A stretch of 64,000 nt of DNA from Thozetella sp. PMI_491 (Eukaryota > Ascomycota > Sordariomycetes > Chaetosphaeriales > Chaetosphaeriaceae): assembly GCA_021432635.1 (NCBI GenBank), contig MU270077.1, forward strand, positions 333,531 to 397,530. Direction: 5' to 3'. Made by a program: the position numbers and the translations under genes. The notes under the pieces were generated by a model, which saw nothing but the letters and a program-made list of their open reading frames with translations, did not search any database and was not told where the DNA came from. Shown here in pieces: positions 44,676 to 58,319 of the stretch. Positions within the stretch are counted from its first letter, which is position 1. Every line of letters starts with the position of its first letter.

Positions 44676-46362
44676 CTACATGCAGGTAATATCTAGCAAA
44701 GTCTTGTCCAGATTCGTGCAAGTGTAGGATCCGGCCTTCCCACTGGGGGGTACCACGGTGATGTTATGAGCTTGGACATTCTTGCAGACCTAATGCCTTA
44801 GTTAGTCACATGATCATATAGATACCTAAGGGAAAGCAGGTTCTACTTACCGTAGGGCCGCTGCAGACGAGACTTCCGAGTTTCGGGTCGTACTTCTTCG
44901 AAGTCACCCCTGCGAAATCTTTGAACAAGACGTTCTCGATGATAACGTCGGACTGTCACAGTTAGGGAAGAGCACGGGCTTGCATTGAGGAGAAGACTAA
45001 CTGGATACTGGTCGCAGGCCGCCTGGCTTGCGGCAAAGTAGCACTGCGTGAGTGAGATCGCATCTATATTCCCATGCATGTTAGAGCTGAAATTCGCACG
45101 TACGAATGCAGTGCCACGTACTATCATTGTTGCTGATGTTCATGCCTTCATATGTCACATTGTAAACGCGTCCTAGGTATCGAGTTAGCCATCTCGGTAT
45201 ACACAATGACGAGAGATACCACATACCACTACCGCCTCCGCTGGTGGATCCTGTTACGTTAGGAGCTACGCCCGGCCAGACTTTGATGCGTGCCGAGTCG
45301 CTCGCATTCGAGATCGAGATGTTATATACATAGATGTTCTCGATAATGTCAATCTCGCCTTGGTATTGCCCCAGGCTCCCAACAGAAATTCCGTGGGATC
45401 CATTGCAACGCAAGTTCTGGATTAGGACTTGGGTCGAATTCGGCTTGAACGATACGCAGTCTACACGTAGTTAGCACTGGCCTGCTCGTATAGGAAATGC
45501 AACTAACCATCTGTGTTGTTGATGACTGAGTCCTGAATCACAATATTGTCACTCCGGAATGTGTCCCAGCCGTCAGTGTTCTGCTAGGGTTAGCTGTCTC
45601 CGTCCCAGATTCGCGGATAGAATGACCCTATGGTCGCATACCTTGGCCGGGTACGTGGCGTTCAGTTGGACCACATTCAAGTTCATATCCGAGATGACGA
45701 TATCAGAAGAGTTGGCAATCAAATTGAACCAGTTGGGGGGATTCTTCATGTTCAGCCCCGTAATTGAGCCACCGTGCAAGCCATCGGTGCCGAAGAGGAT
45801 TGGTCGAATGACTGAGGAGTTAATCGATGCCGCAGTCCACCACGTCTGCCCGACGCCTGTTCTCGGTTAGAGGTGCGTCAGGATGCATGATGTAACTGAA
45901 CGGCCTACCGTCGATGACACCCTGACCTAGGCCATAGATGTTGACGTCCTCGCCACCAAATCGCCACATCAGGTGCGCGGTCTGGTACGTGTAGGCGAAG
46001 AAGCCGTCTTGCCAGCCATATACGTCATCCTTGAAGACAATTGTTCCTAGAATAGCGAAATCGATGCTCTTTAGGAAAGTCAGATCCAGCTTCGAAGCAA
46101 TCTTCCACTTTCCGCCGGCAGGGAACACGACGGTGCCGCCGTTGTTGCACTCCTTGGCAGCCGAGAGGATGGCGGGAGACGCATCGCCACATATCCGAGG
46201 CACGACGCACACTTTGAGTGGATCGCGTTTGGGACTGGCGGGCAAAGCTTTATATGGCTGCTTGGGGTGGAAAGCTACCGAAGGGCGCTCTGGGGCTTGG
46301 ACAGAGGCTGCACAGCTTGCTCCCACCGAGAGGGCGAGCAACACGGCGTTGCTTAGCTGCAT
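44676..46362 (-). CDS. Exo-polygalacturonase (GH28), 8 exons
   Basis: Exons 46362-45855, 45811-45642, 45580-45508, 45460-45227, 45172-45122, 45063-45002, 44952-44851 and 44789-44676 give 437 aa. A signal peptide (to about Ala18) precedes the beta-helix. GH28 residues are intact: Asp229 (NTDGWD), Asp250/Asp251 (TDDCVSFK), His273 ([13 protein letters not shown]) and Arg308-Ile-Lys310. The [12 protein letters not shown] and FKPN strings mark the exo-acting, galacturonan-trimming group. It should release galacturonic acid from de-esterified pectin. The first intron is only 43 nt with a GTCGGG donor but restores LIRPILFG. It is head to head with a pectin methylesterase, which would make its substrate. 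Confidence 0.93.
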
Positions 46363-47020
46363 GGCGAGAATTGGTCCTGACCGCGGGCAATGGAGGCAAG
46401 TCGGTCAGAGAAGAAGCTTCCTGGAGCAGTACAACCAGCATGTATCCACGGGATGCAACTCTGGGATGGGCGAAGCATGTGACATAAATACGATTGCGTC
46501 CCTTCGGGTGACATTGATCATTACCATTGGAGACAAGCTGAACAGATTCCCGGGTTAGCTTCGCTCCCGGCCTATTGTCTTACACCGAGCTATGACCGCA
46601 TCTGACCAAGCTACTGCATACCACATCGTTAACCGGGCTCTTGACCTGCTGTCCAGGGGGAAGAAGCCGGGGTTGAATTTAGCCTAAGCACGGCAGCAGG
46701 CACCGCCCGCACGCAGTTGGGGTTATTCCAGGGGATCTACAGCGTGCGGGGGAGCTTGACACCTGGTAAATTTTCCAAGAACATGGGGAGCAAGGTAGAT
46801 CAGAGCTTTACCCCAGAAACCCCAACGGCGAACAACTCCATAGTTCAGGAAAAACAAATCGCACCAATCATGTTGCAAGGGCTGATAGGATCACAGCGGG
46901 ACGCAGACTTCCCCTCTGGGAAAGTTACGGCTTGGCCGGCAACATTAAGAAGTCACGGTACGTAGAAGATGGCGATTATTCTTCACGCACTCGCGTATTG
47001 CTTGCCGGGTTATCGTCAAG
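46363..47020. promoter_or_regulatory. Bidirectional promoter, exo-polygalacturonase/pectin methylesterase
   Basis: 658 bp between divergent starts. One CreA-type GCGGGG (about 46747) and one reverse GGCTAA (TTAGCC, 46679-46684) are visible. I found no exact galacturonate-responsive CCNCCAA element. Confidence 0.5.
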
Positions 47021-48190
47021 ATGCAATTCCTTGCCTCACTCGCTACCTTGCTGTCACTGAAGGCCACGTTGGCCGCTCCTGTAGCTGACGCCTCCGCCTT
47101 TACCGACTGCCAGAAGATTCGGAACGCCCCATCATGTGACTGGATCGTCGTTGGCAAGGACCAGCCTTCTGCCCAGTTCAGCACCATCCAGGGTGCCATC
47201 GATTCCCTTCCAAACAATACTACGCCATATCGCATACTCGTGCTGTCTGGTAACTACACAGAGCAGCTCAATGTCACACGCCCCGGCCCCGTCTGGCTGT
47301 TTGGGCAGACAGACCATCCTGATGACCAGACCAAGAACACAGTGACAGTCTACTGGTCATCTGCCAACGGTGCTGGTTCCGGCTTTAACGACAATGCCTA
47401 CACCTCTGTGCTCACTGTTGCCCCAACGTGGAATGCAAGTCTCGTCGGCAGCGGGCCGACGGGCTTCCCCGTGCCGGAAGACACCCCTTTCGGCAACCTC
47501 GACTTTCGCGTATACAATATCGACTTCCGCAACATATTCTCTCAGCAAAGCGCCGGGCCCTCGATGGCACTGTCCGTCAGTCGGGCCAACGCTGGCTTCT
47601 ACCAGTCGGGCTTCTATAGCTACCAAGACACGATATTTATTGGCAAACTTGGAAACGCATTCTTCTTTGGGTCTGACCTCGCAGGGCAGACAGATTTCTT
47701 ATATGGCTTCGGCACGGCCTGGATAGAAAAGTCCAACGTCACTTTGCGGGGCTGTGGCGGCGGCATCACTGCTTGGAAGGGCGCCAACACCACCTTCACA
47801 AATAGATACGGAGTTTACATTGCGAACTCTGTCGTCCGTCCCGAGAACGACACCATTGCGGCCAACAATGTAGGCAAATGTGCGCTGGGCCGGCCGTGGA
47901 ACTCGCTTCACCGGAGCGTCTTCCAGAACACGTATCTGTCCGACGTCGTGCTCCCGGGTGGCTATACAGGATGGGGAACAAACTATCATGCCAATGAGAC
48001 CTTGATGGCGGAGTATCGTGACTACGGCCCTGGTTTCAACCTGACCAGCCGCCAGAACAGTGACGTTACCACTCTGTTGGATTCTGCTGGCGTTGGGCCC
48101 TACCACTGCCCACAGCTCGTCTTTACTGACCAGAACGGCAAGTGTTCCGATTACAAGTGGATTGACCGGCGGTTCTTGCCTACTTGTTAG
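47021..48190 (+). CDS. Pectin methylesterase (CE8)
   Basis: A 389-aa intronless secreted protein: signal peptide ending about Ala19 (SLKATLAAP), then the CE8 beta-helix. Motifs: SGNYTEQL (GxYxE box), YQDTIF with Asp203, GQTDFLYGFG with Asp225, and LGRPW with Arg291, the two Asp and Arg being the catalytic set. The usual QAxAL box reads PSMAL, as in a fungal clade close to this sequence, so the anion-hole Gln is not conserved here. It should hydrolyse methyl esters of homogalacturonan outside the cell, preparing it for the divergent exo-polygalacturonase. Confidence 0.92.
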   Translation: MQFLASLATLLSLKATLAAPVADASAFTDCQKIRNAPSCDWIVVGKDQPSAQFSTIQGAIDSLPNNTTPYRILVLSGNYTEQLNVTRPGPVWLFGQTDHPDDQTKNTVTVYWSSANGAGSGFNDNAYTSVLTVAPTWNASLVGSGPTGFPVPEDTPFGNLDFRVYNIDFRNIFSQQSAGPSMALSVSRANAGFYQSGFYSYQDTIFIGKLGNAFFFGSDLAGQTDFLYGFGTAWIEKSNVTLRGCGGGITAWKGANTTFTNRYGVYIANSVVRPENDTIAANNVGKCALGRPWNSLHRSVFQNTYLSDVVLPGGYTGWGTNYHANETLMAEYRDYGPGFNLTSRQNSDVTTLLDSAGVGPYHCPQLVFTDQNGKCSDYKWIDRRFLPTC

Positions 48191-49200
48191 ACGCATCTTC
48201 AGAATAGACATGCTACTGTGGACAGTCATGATACCGGGGGTTTATGGCTATTATGGAGAGCAAAAGCTAGAAAGGTCTGGAGACTCGAATGTTTCGACAG
48301 ACACTATACTCCGAGACGAATGTTTCACTTAGTTTACATAGCACAAAGTAGCACTAAAACCTGTTACTTGCTAGGCCATCGAGCCGACTTTCTACCGCAG
48401 CCAGTCTAGGGTTTCAGATCTATGTATAGCACAATATATTGTCTAAAGCTTCCCCTCCCTTATCGGTCCCCTTGTCTACTTAGATACATACCATATATGC
48501 AGTGTCACTCTTCAGATGGTCACTCAGCCTCAGAGCGGTAAATCGATACCGGTGGGGCCTTCACAAGCTCCGTATCTGCCCATCGACTAAAGGATACACA
48601 CCTCACGCCCACGCCATTACCCCATGGGGTGAACACAATCTACTCAAGCCTTTAATTCTTTAGCGGCTCTGCTGCCCAAAACTAGGTTTTGCATGAATAA
48701 TCTCCACCCGCTGGTGTTCAACATGATCCCATCGCTGTGGTAAGGCCCGCCGCAGGGGGGTTAGACATTTAGGCTAAACGGAGAGTAAATACGTTACTCG
48801 GGCCATGATTGGTGGAATTCGAAGAGGAGGGATGCACACCCGCGAAGTATGAGTAGGATCTTCGAACCCTTGCACGGTGATTTGGCTTCTCAGGTCGGAC
48901 TATTACCTAGGTGGCTTGTATATTGCTTGCCCGCTTAGTTAGCTCTGTAGATAAGAAGCTTAGCTCGGGCCATGTTCGTATAATCGGTCATGAAGCACTG
49001 TAATTAAGAAAGCGGGGACACCTATCAAGACAGACGGTGGTAGAATGGCAGCACAAGCTCTTGTGGCGAGCAACAAAGTTACAGACCAAAAGAAAATGGC
49101 CCTCCTTTAGGCAAAGAACAAGATTATTACAAAAAGGATAAAATCATTCTTCAGTTTAGTAGATTGTGCACCGTCATTGCAGTTAGGGATACGCATCTAT
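48191..49200. other. Convergent intergenic region
   Basis: 1.0 kb between convergent genes. Short frames only; nothing recognised. Confidence 0.5.
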
Positions 49201-51701
<2,501 letters not shown>

Positions 51702-53614
51702 ATGCCTGACCTGAAGCGTGTTTACAACTGGTAAGTTTTCCTGAATCGAGCATGCGAGCAGCATGGCCTTGCTTGTCTTCTACCATGAGTTTCGGCTTCA
51801 TCATGAAACTGACCCGATGTCCTAAGGTACATCGGCCTTGTGGCCGCAGGGTGCATGGTACTGATGGGCTACGATGCGTCTGTCTTCAACTCTGTCCAAG
51901 TTTCTCCGCACTGGATCGAACACTTTGATAACCCCGTAAGTAATTCGTATCTATCAAGCCCGCCTCTGTACACGAGTTATTATCAGGTAAGAAACTAAAA
52001 GCCGTAAACTCTACAGGACAGCAATACGCTAGGATTGATCAACACTACCTACAGTGTGGGTGGTATTATTGCCGGATGGTTCTTCTCGGGCCCCATAGTG
52101 AGATATTCTCATTCACGATTGTATCCTGAATGCTCCTAACCAACTCGCAGTCAGACATGTTCGGCCGTCGTTGGGGTATGGCATCTGGCTGCATCCTCAC
52201 TGTCATTGCCACCTTCGTGCAGACATTTGCACCGTACCACGGCTTAGGAGCCTTTATCGCCGGTCGTGTAATGATTGGGTTTGGGCAGGGGCTTGCCATC
52301 AGTCAGTGCACTATAAAGAACGCCGCAAAACAAGGCGTGTAGAGCTGACAGGCCGCTTCTTCCAAATAGCTTCTGGGCCAATCTACATCGGCGAGGTTAC
52401 ACCTCCTGACGTCCGCGGCAAACTCATGACCTTCTGGCAGCTCTTCTACTCGGTCGGTTCCTTCGTCGCCTACTGGATCAACTACGCCACAGCCTTGAAT
52501 CGCGACAAGCTGGGCGAGTGGGACTGGAAGATGGTGGTTATCTTCCAGCTGCTTCTTCCCGTCCTCATCGTGGCCCAGCTGCCCTTCATACCCGAGTCAC
52601 CTCGATGGCTGGTCGGCCGAAAGAATAACTTGGAAGCTGCTCGTGTCGCGTTGTCCCGGGTTCGGTCGACGCCTGGAGAAGTGGAGGAAGAGCTTATCAG
52701 CATCCACGAAGCCGTCCAGTACGAAAAAGAGGTTGCCCCCAGCCGGAAGAGCCAGTACCTCGCCCTTGTCAAGGATGCTAGCATCCGGAAGCGCCTTATT
52801 CTTGTTTTCATCATCAATATCGGCCAGCAGTTGAGTGGGCAGGGTACGCTCAACAGCTACTCGTCCACCATCTACAAGAAGGTTTTCTCGAGTGTGGATA
52901 CCATCAACCTCATTAATGCGCTCAATGCTACCTTTGGTATCTTGTTTACTCTCAACGCCGTGTGGACCGTCGATAGGTTTGGACGAAAGTTCCTGTTTAT
53001 AGTCGGCGCCATTGGTATGGCATTCTGCACCATGCTCATTGCCGTCGTGGGCCTGACTACCCCCGACGTGAACGGAGGCAAGACCTACCCCGTCGGCATT
53101 GCCATCGCCTTCTTGGCGTTCCTCTTCATTTTCTTTTACAAGCCATCCTGGGGAGCGACGGTTTGGATTTACACGTCCGAAGTGTTCCCACTGCATGTGC
53201 GTGCTCAGGCGGTCGGCATGTCGGTCCAGATGCAAGGAATCGCAAACACCATTTTCCAACAATTCTTCCCCACATTTTACAACAACTGCGGCCTGTAAGT
53301 TTTTGTCTGCTTGGCCAGCACAGCCCTCACGGCTGCAGAGCCACACTCTCCGCGAGCTACAGCTACTAATGATGCATGGCAGGAAAACCTTTTTCTTCTT
53401 CATGACTACTAACATCCTGCTGGCTGTGTTTGTGTGGTTTTGTCTCCCAGAGACCAAGAAGGTTCCACTAGAGCAGATGGATGTTCTCTTCGGCGGAGTC
53501 AGCCATGTCGAGAAAGGCGCCGACTTGATGGATGGTAAAGCTCCAGCTGTCGAGCTTGCTGAGACGGAAAGGAGGGAGACTGGTCCGGAGACTGTTGCCG
53601 GTAGGAAGGATTAG
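51702..53614 (+). CDS. MFS sugar transporter, 6 exons
   Basis: Exons 51702-51730, 51827-51935, 52017-52097, 52151-52301, 52370-53294 and 53383-53614 give 508 aa with 12 membrane segments. Sugar-porter signatures: GYDASVFNSV in TM1, SDMFGRRWG after TM2, GRVMIGFGQGLAI in TM4, PESPRWLVGR in the central loop, QQLSGQGTLNSYS in TM7, DRFGRK, and PETKKVPLEQMD after TM12. It should import a hexose, pentose or oligosaccharide by proton symport at the plasma membrane. The divergent GH43 gene makes a plant cell-wall sugar the likely cargo; that is inference. Confidence 0.92.
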
Positions 53615-54047
53615 GTAGTGTTGGAGGGCCTCATAATTGGTGTAGACTAGAAGTTTACCATTTCTACTCTACTAGGCTTCCTCCAATCGCACCTTGGACC
53701 GCTCTCTGGACCAACATGCATGCAGGTATAATAGGATATCATGGTAGCATTAAAACCAACCATGCCAGGTAGCAAAGAACGAAGAATGGTCTAACCATTC
53801 ATCCAGAGTACACCCCGCTCGTCATCAAGGAAAGGAAGATAAGACAGTTAGGCAGGTAGAGCCACGGTATATTTTAGAACCGAATTACTTTTTCTCCGCA
53901 AATGCCTTCCCTAACACTCCTACCCAGTGCCCCTGCCCTTTCCAATAAATTAAACGCGGCCTGTAAAGAGTGTAGTAGAAGCAATACTATGTTCTCATCT
54001 CTCAGGAGACGATATAACAACCGCGGGGCGCTTGAAGGCAGGTGTTT
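53615..54047. other. Convergent intergenic region
   Basis: 433 bp; nothing recognised. Confidence 0.45.
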
Positions 54048-55233
54048 TTAAGCACTATCGACAGGAACCGTCTCCTTGCCGACTGCAGCGTTCCAAGCGT
54101 TGATCCTAATGGTCGCCTCCTTACCGGCGGTCTGGTTGTAAGCCAAATTCTCGTAAGGACGGACCTCAATCGTAGACACATCGAACGGCGGGAGCGTGAC
54201 ATCTCCTACCAGCGGGTCGCCCTTCTTGTTGGCCACCTGCGGCTTGGGGCCCGCCTTGCGCTGACCCCTGTTCGTAAGCAAAGTTCGCTTCGATGAGGTG
54301 CAGCCAGCCGCGGGACCCATGCAGACGGCAGGCGAGTCTGGCCAACGGCGGGTGCAAGTACCGCCAGGCGTGATGGCGTTTCCGATGATGGTGCCTTGGT
54401 TGTTCTTGGAGTTGACCAGGCAGCGCCAGGCACCGATGGGGTCGAGACCGCCGGGGTTGACCTTCTCGTAGATGGCGAGAACAGAAACCTGGGCGTAGTC
54501 TTCTTGCGGGGCTGGGCCATATTAGCAATAGGAGAGAAAGAACGAGAGCGCCGAGAGAACGTACAGTTGTTGGCGTAGGGATCCGGTACGCAGGAATCGC
54601 TCGACACAGCGTTGAGGTACGGGGTGGTCGTGCTGTAGACGTGGGCATCGCCGTTCGAGCCGGTCTTCTCGTTGACGAATGCATCGAGGGTGTGGGTCAA
54701 TTCATGGATGAAGACCGAGGGGACGTAGCATGGGCCGTGGAAAGTTGTCACCATGCCACCGGTGCCCGCACTGCAGCCGCTATCAGGCAGGGCAAGGATG
54801 TGCTGCGTCCACTGGCGATCGTGGACCGGCATGCGACCGAAAGCATCTTAAACCCAGGGTTAGAATGCAATTAAGCCGAGGGGAACGTTTGTCTCTTACC
54901 AATCATGTTGATCACCGTCATCTGAGCCTGGTTGTGCCGGCAGATGATAAAGGGCGTCGAGCAGTCGTCGTAGAACACGTTGTACACCTCGATGTCGTAC
55001 GCATTATATGCAGTCCCGGCTACGCGGTCCTTGCAAGCCTGGGGTATCCACCCCCAAGCCCACTTCTCCCAGGTGCTGTGGGTAGGTGCCAGGTGCTGCC
55101 AAAAGACATTATCGACGTGGGGGGAAAGGCCATCACTGAACAGAACGGGCTTGGGGAACTGGGCGAGAGCTCCGCTCCCAAACAGCAGAAGCGACCGGAG
55201 GATCCCGGCTTTGAGACTAAGGTGAACAGACAT
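54048..55233 (-). CDS. con-13-like secreted HExxH protein, 3 exons
   Basis: Exons 55233-54900, 54846-54565 and 54511-54048 give 359 aa. A signal peptide ends about Ala24 (GSGALAQFPKP). The protein matches Neurospora conidiation-specific protein 13 over its length, including AFGRMPVHDRQW and FIHELTHTLDAF. The last holds HELTH (159-163), a zinc-metallopeptidase motif with a possible third ligand at Asp166. Paired Cys (Cys136/Cys151 and others) suggest disulphides. It may be a metallopeptidase active in conidiation; activity is not established for this family as far as I know. A TATA box lies 94 bp before the ATG. Confidence 0.85.
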
Positions 55234-55326
55234 CCTGTCGAGGGATCAAAGGGAATCTAGAGAGGATGAGGTGCCGAACTGGGTGAAGGGTGCTGTCGAT
55301 CTCTTCCTCGAGAAGGGAAAGATGGA

Positions 55327-55335
55327 CTTTATATA
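55327..55335 (-). promoter_or_regulatory. TATA box of the con-13-like gene
   Basis: TATATAAAG read on the minus strand, 94 bp before the start codon. Confidence 0.6.
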
Positions 55336-58319
55336 CCTATTCGACCTGGCTGCCGCCGTGCTAAGGTTTCTAGAGGATGGCCAAGACGAACGATGCCTTC
55401 CTTCACAACGTTGCCTCCGGCCTCTCCTTTGGAATAAGCTTACCCGGCATGAGAACGAGGCATGGGGCATCGAGACATGGGATATTGAGGCATTGGATGC
55501 TAGTTTTCGATCAAGGCATCGACAGTTGTCGTGCCCGCTGCCAGCTGAACCTGTTAGTTACGGTACGACACTGAGCACCACATTCCATCTTTGCGCTAGC
55601 CTCTCATAGTACGAGGCTGCAATACCAAGGAGTTCAATACTAAGCGCCCTGGCTGCGTGGGGAAATCGCTGCCTGTCTTGTCCTCGGAGCTGAGTCTGAT
55701 TGGCCGAATCGCACCATGAGGCCCCTAAGTTTTTCCCCTATTGGCACGCGTGGTAGCATTCCGACTCAAGGCGTCGCTGATGTCATCCAATACTTCTATT
55801 TCTCTGCAGTTCCCATACTAGGCAGCATATGCTATTACCGGTAGTTATTTGTCTTTCGCTTACTTAGCTGGAGCAAGAACTGTTACCTAAAGTATATTTT
55901 GAGGGCATATTAGGATATTGTTGCTCATTTTTCTCTCTCTCGTAACAGCAAATCGGCCCGCTAATTGGAGCAGGATACGATAACCTAGCAACAAGTCGAG
56001 TTACTGTGCCGCAAAGGAGCGGCAATGCAACAATTATTTTTACCGTCTTTGTCAAAGTTGCCGTATAGGAATTATTACAAATTAGCAGGGTTCCCAGTTC
56101 CATTTGTTTAAGCTCGCATCTGAGCCTGCTATTTGGCCTGTCGATTGGCGAAGTCTCAAATTTGGCTGCCTTGCCATTGTGTCTTGTGATGCGGTGAGGG
56201 CGTATTGTGCCCAATGGCAAGCGCCAAGCGAGCGGCAAACCACCTTCGTCAGCCAAGTGATTCCATAAGTGATGGCCGCCACAGTACCACCTAGCTCGCT
56301 CTATTGCATTGTCCTTACTAATCGACTGGATAATGTGTGTATTTAACTGCGGCCAGCCTCGCCGCCGTTCCACCGAAGTGGCGGCGACGGACATGACTCT
56401 GGCTTGGCAACCATTTATCGATTCAGCTTGGAAAAAAAAGCCCATATATGCTGGACCCCCATCAATGTTTCTTTACAACAATGCAGATTGGGTACATTAA
56501 TAACACGAAACCCGCGGTGCTCGATATTGGTCAGGACCTCTAGAAGTAAGGCAACTTCTTCTCGTTTGCTGATGCGGTGGACAAGTGAGACGGTCGACTG
56601 GGTAACTTGGGAGCGCAACCATGCACCGTGTAGCCAAAAGGTTATTCGCTCTCGTCGTTACATCGTATCAGCTGGCAGGTATAGGAGCTGTCTGCTGTTC
56701 TGCGAAGATGGATACAGGGGAAGGGGGTGTCAGTTGCATCCCAGGGCTCACAGATTGTGTCGACTAGAACATGCTATCCATTGGCTAGCCTTCACTAGCA
56801 AGGTTTCACATTAACTGCTGACTCCATCGGGAGTTATCTCAACCGCTTGGCCTGACAAGGTTTACCGTCATAGCATGTGCAGACATGCAAGGCAAGGTAT
56901 GTATGTTGAAGAGATTGGAAGCCCCAGTCCCTATTCCATTATTGGCTGCTTGGAGTACAGGGGTATCGTGATAAGGGAGCATCGGCACGTGATGCTGTGT
57001 GATTCCAGAATCTGCCTTGTGTTGGGCTTTCCAGAGCAGAGCAGAGCAGCCAAAGCTGTACCTATTCCGAAATAGAGAACAGTTGGAAGTCATCCTTCAG
57101 AGCTGAGGCATGCATGCTTGTGCTACGTCGATGGCCAAGCCAAGAGCCCCATTATGCAAACATCTCGTGGCTAAGCTTTTATTTACCGTCTGTGCCATGT
57201 TTGCCAAGACGGACAGCCGACGCCAATGCCGTCAAAGTGGGCCAAGTGCATGCGTCCTCTTGGCCCATTATAAGATTAGCTTTTTGCTTTTTGGCTCTGG
57301 AGATTCCCAACTCCTCCCCGGTTGGGAGTTCGGCCGAACGATCCCGTACTCCGTACCTTATCTGGAAATGAGCGCGATGAAATGGGGAGGGGGAGAACAA
57401 ACGCCACCGACAGCACAGACCACTCCAGCCATGCTTTGATGGTAATTACCGACTAGCCCGGCCTAGGCCCTACGGGGTAGTCGGAGTTTACCTACCTACC
57501 TATACAGACGAAGCCGCATGCCTTACCAAAGCCTAAGTTGCGCTTCGGCGGGAGAGCGGCACGCGACTTCCACCTGCTACATCTGTAACGACTATTGAGC
57601 GTATCCCGTCCGGAATAGAACCTCTAGCGGGGTAGGCCTTCGACCGTTCGAATCATTGAGTCGCTCACCGTCGCCGCCCCCAACTGTGCGACATCAAAAA
57701 AGCCTTCGTGTTTGCCCTGTGTATATCGGGAGCTGACGGGCTGGGCGGCGCGTTGTCGCCCGTGCCCGTGCGCATGAAGAGGAGAGAGAGCCGGTGATGC
57801 AATCTCACGGCATTAGGGGCCTTGGCCGGGCCCCTAGTCGTTACCAAAAGTCCCGCAATGTAGGTACCCCCGGCTGCGCCTTTCAACAAAACAGCAAAAA
57901 CCGCGCCGCTCCTGATAGCGAGAGCAGCAGGTTGGCGGGCTTGAGGGCTGGCGTGCCAGGGCCGCAACAGCTGCTCCGGCCGGAACCCCACAACAAGTAC
58001 CTCCCCCGCTTTACCGGCTTCCGCATTAAGCAGGTGGCCGCTTATCGGCGTCGTCCACCGCGACTCTAGGGTTACAACGAGTGCTTTTGCCCTTGCAGCG
58101 CTTTGCGTCACGGTGGAGGATACGGTCCATGTGGCGATCCGACCTTGCCATTGTGTCCCGCGGAAGCTGGCTGCCTGCCAAGCTAAGCTCATATTATGGC
58201 CGAGCTCCTCGCGAGCTCGACGAGCTGTGCTGGCCAAGCTCCCAGGTCGCTCTGGCTTCCCTCGCCGCAAGCTACTCTGACCAGCTCGACCTCGCCGACA
58301 CACCAGGAACACCGCTGCG
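55336..58319. other. Intergenic, no gene recognised
   Basis: 3.0 kb with divergent promoters at its ends. Short frames throughout; the long minus frame at 57665-58501 overlaps the next gene antisense and has shadow-like composition. TACC tandem pieces occur at about 57491. No tRNA: a GTTCGAATC string at 57647 lacks a cloverleaf. Confidence 0.5.

Noticed and set aside
57600-57660. Possible tRNA (GTTCGAATC)
   Set aside because: Flanks do not pair into a cloverleaf.
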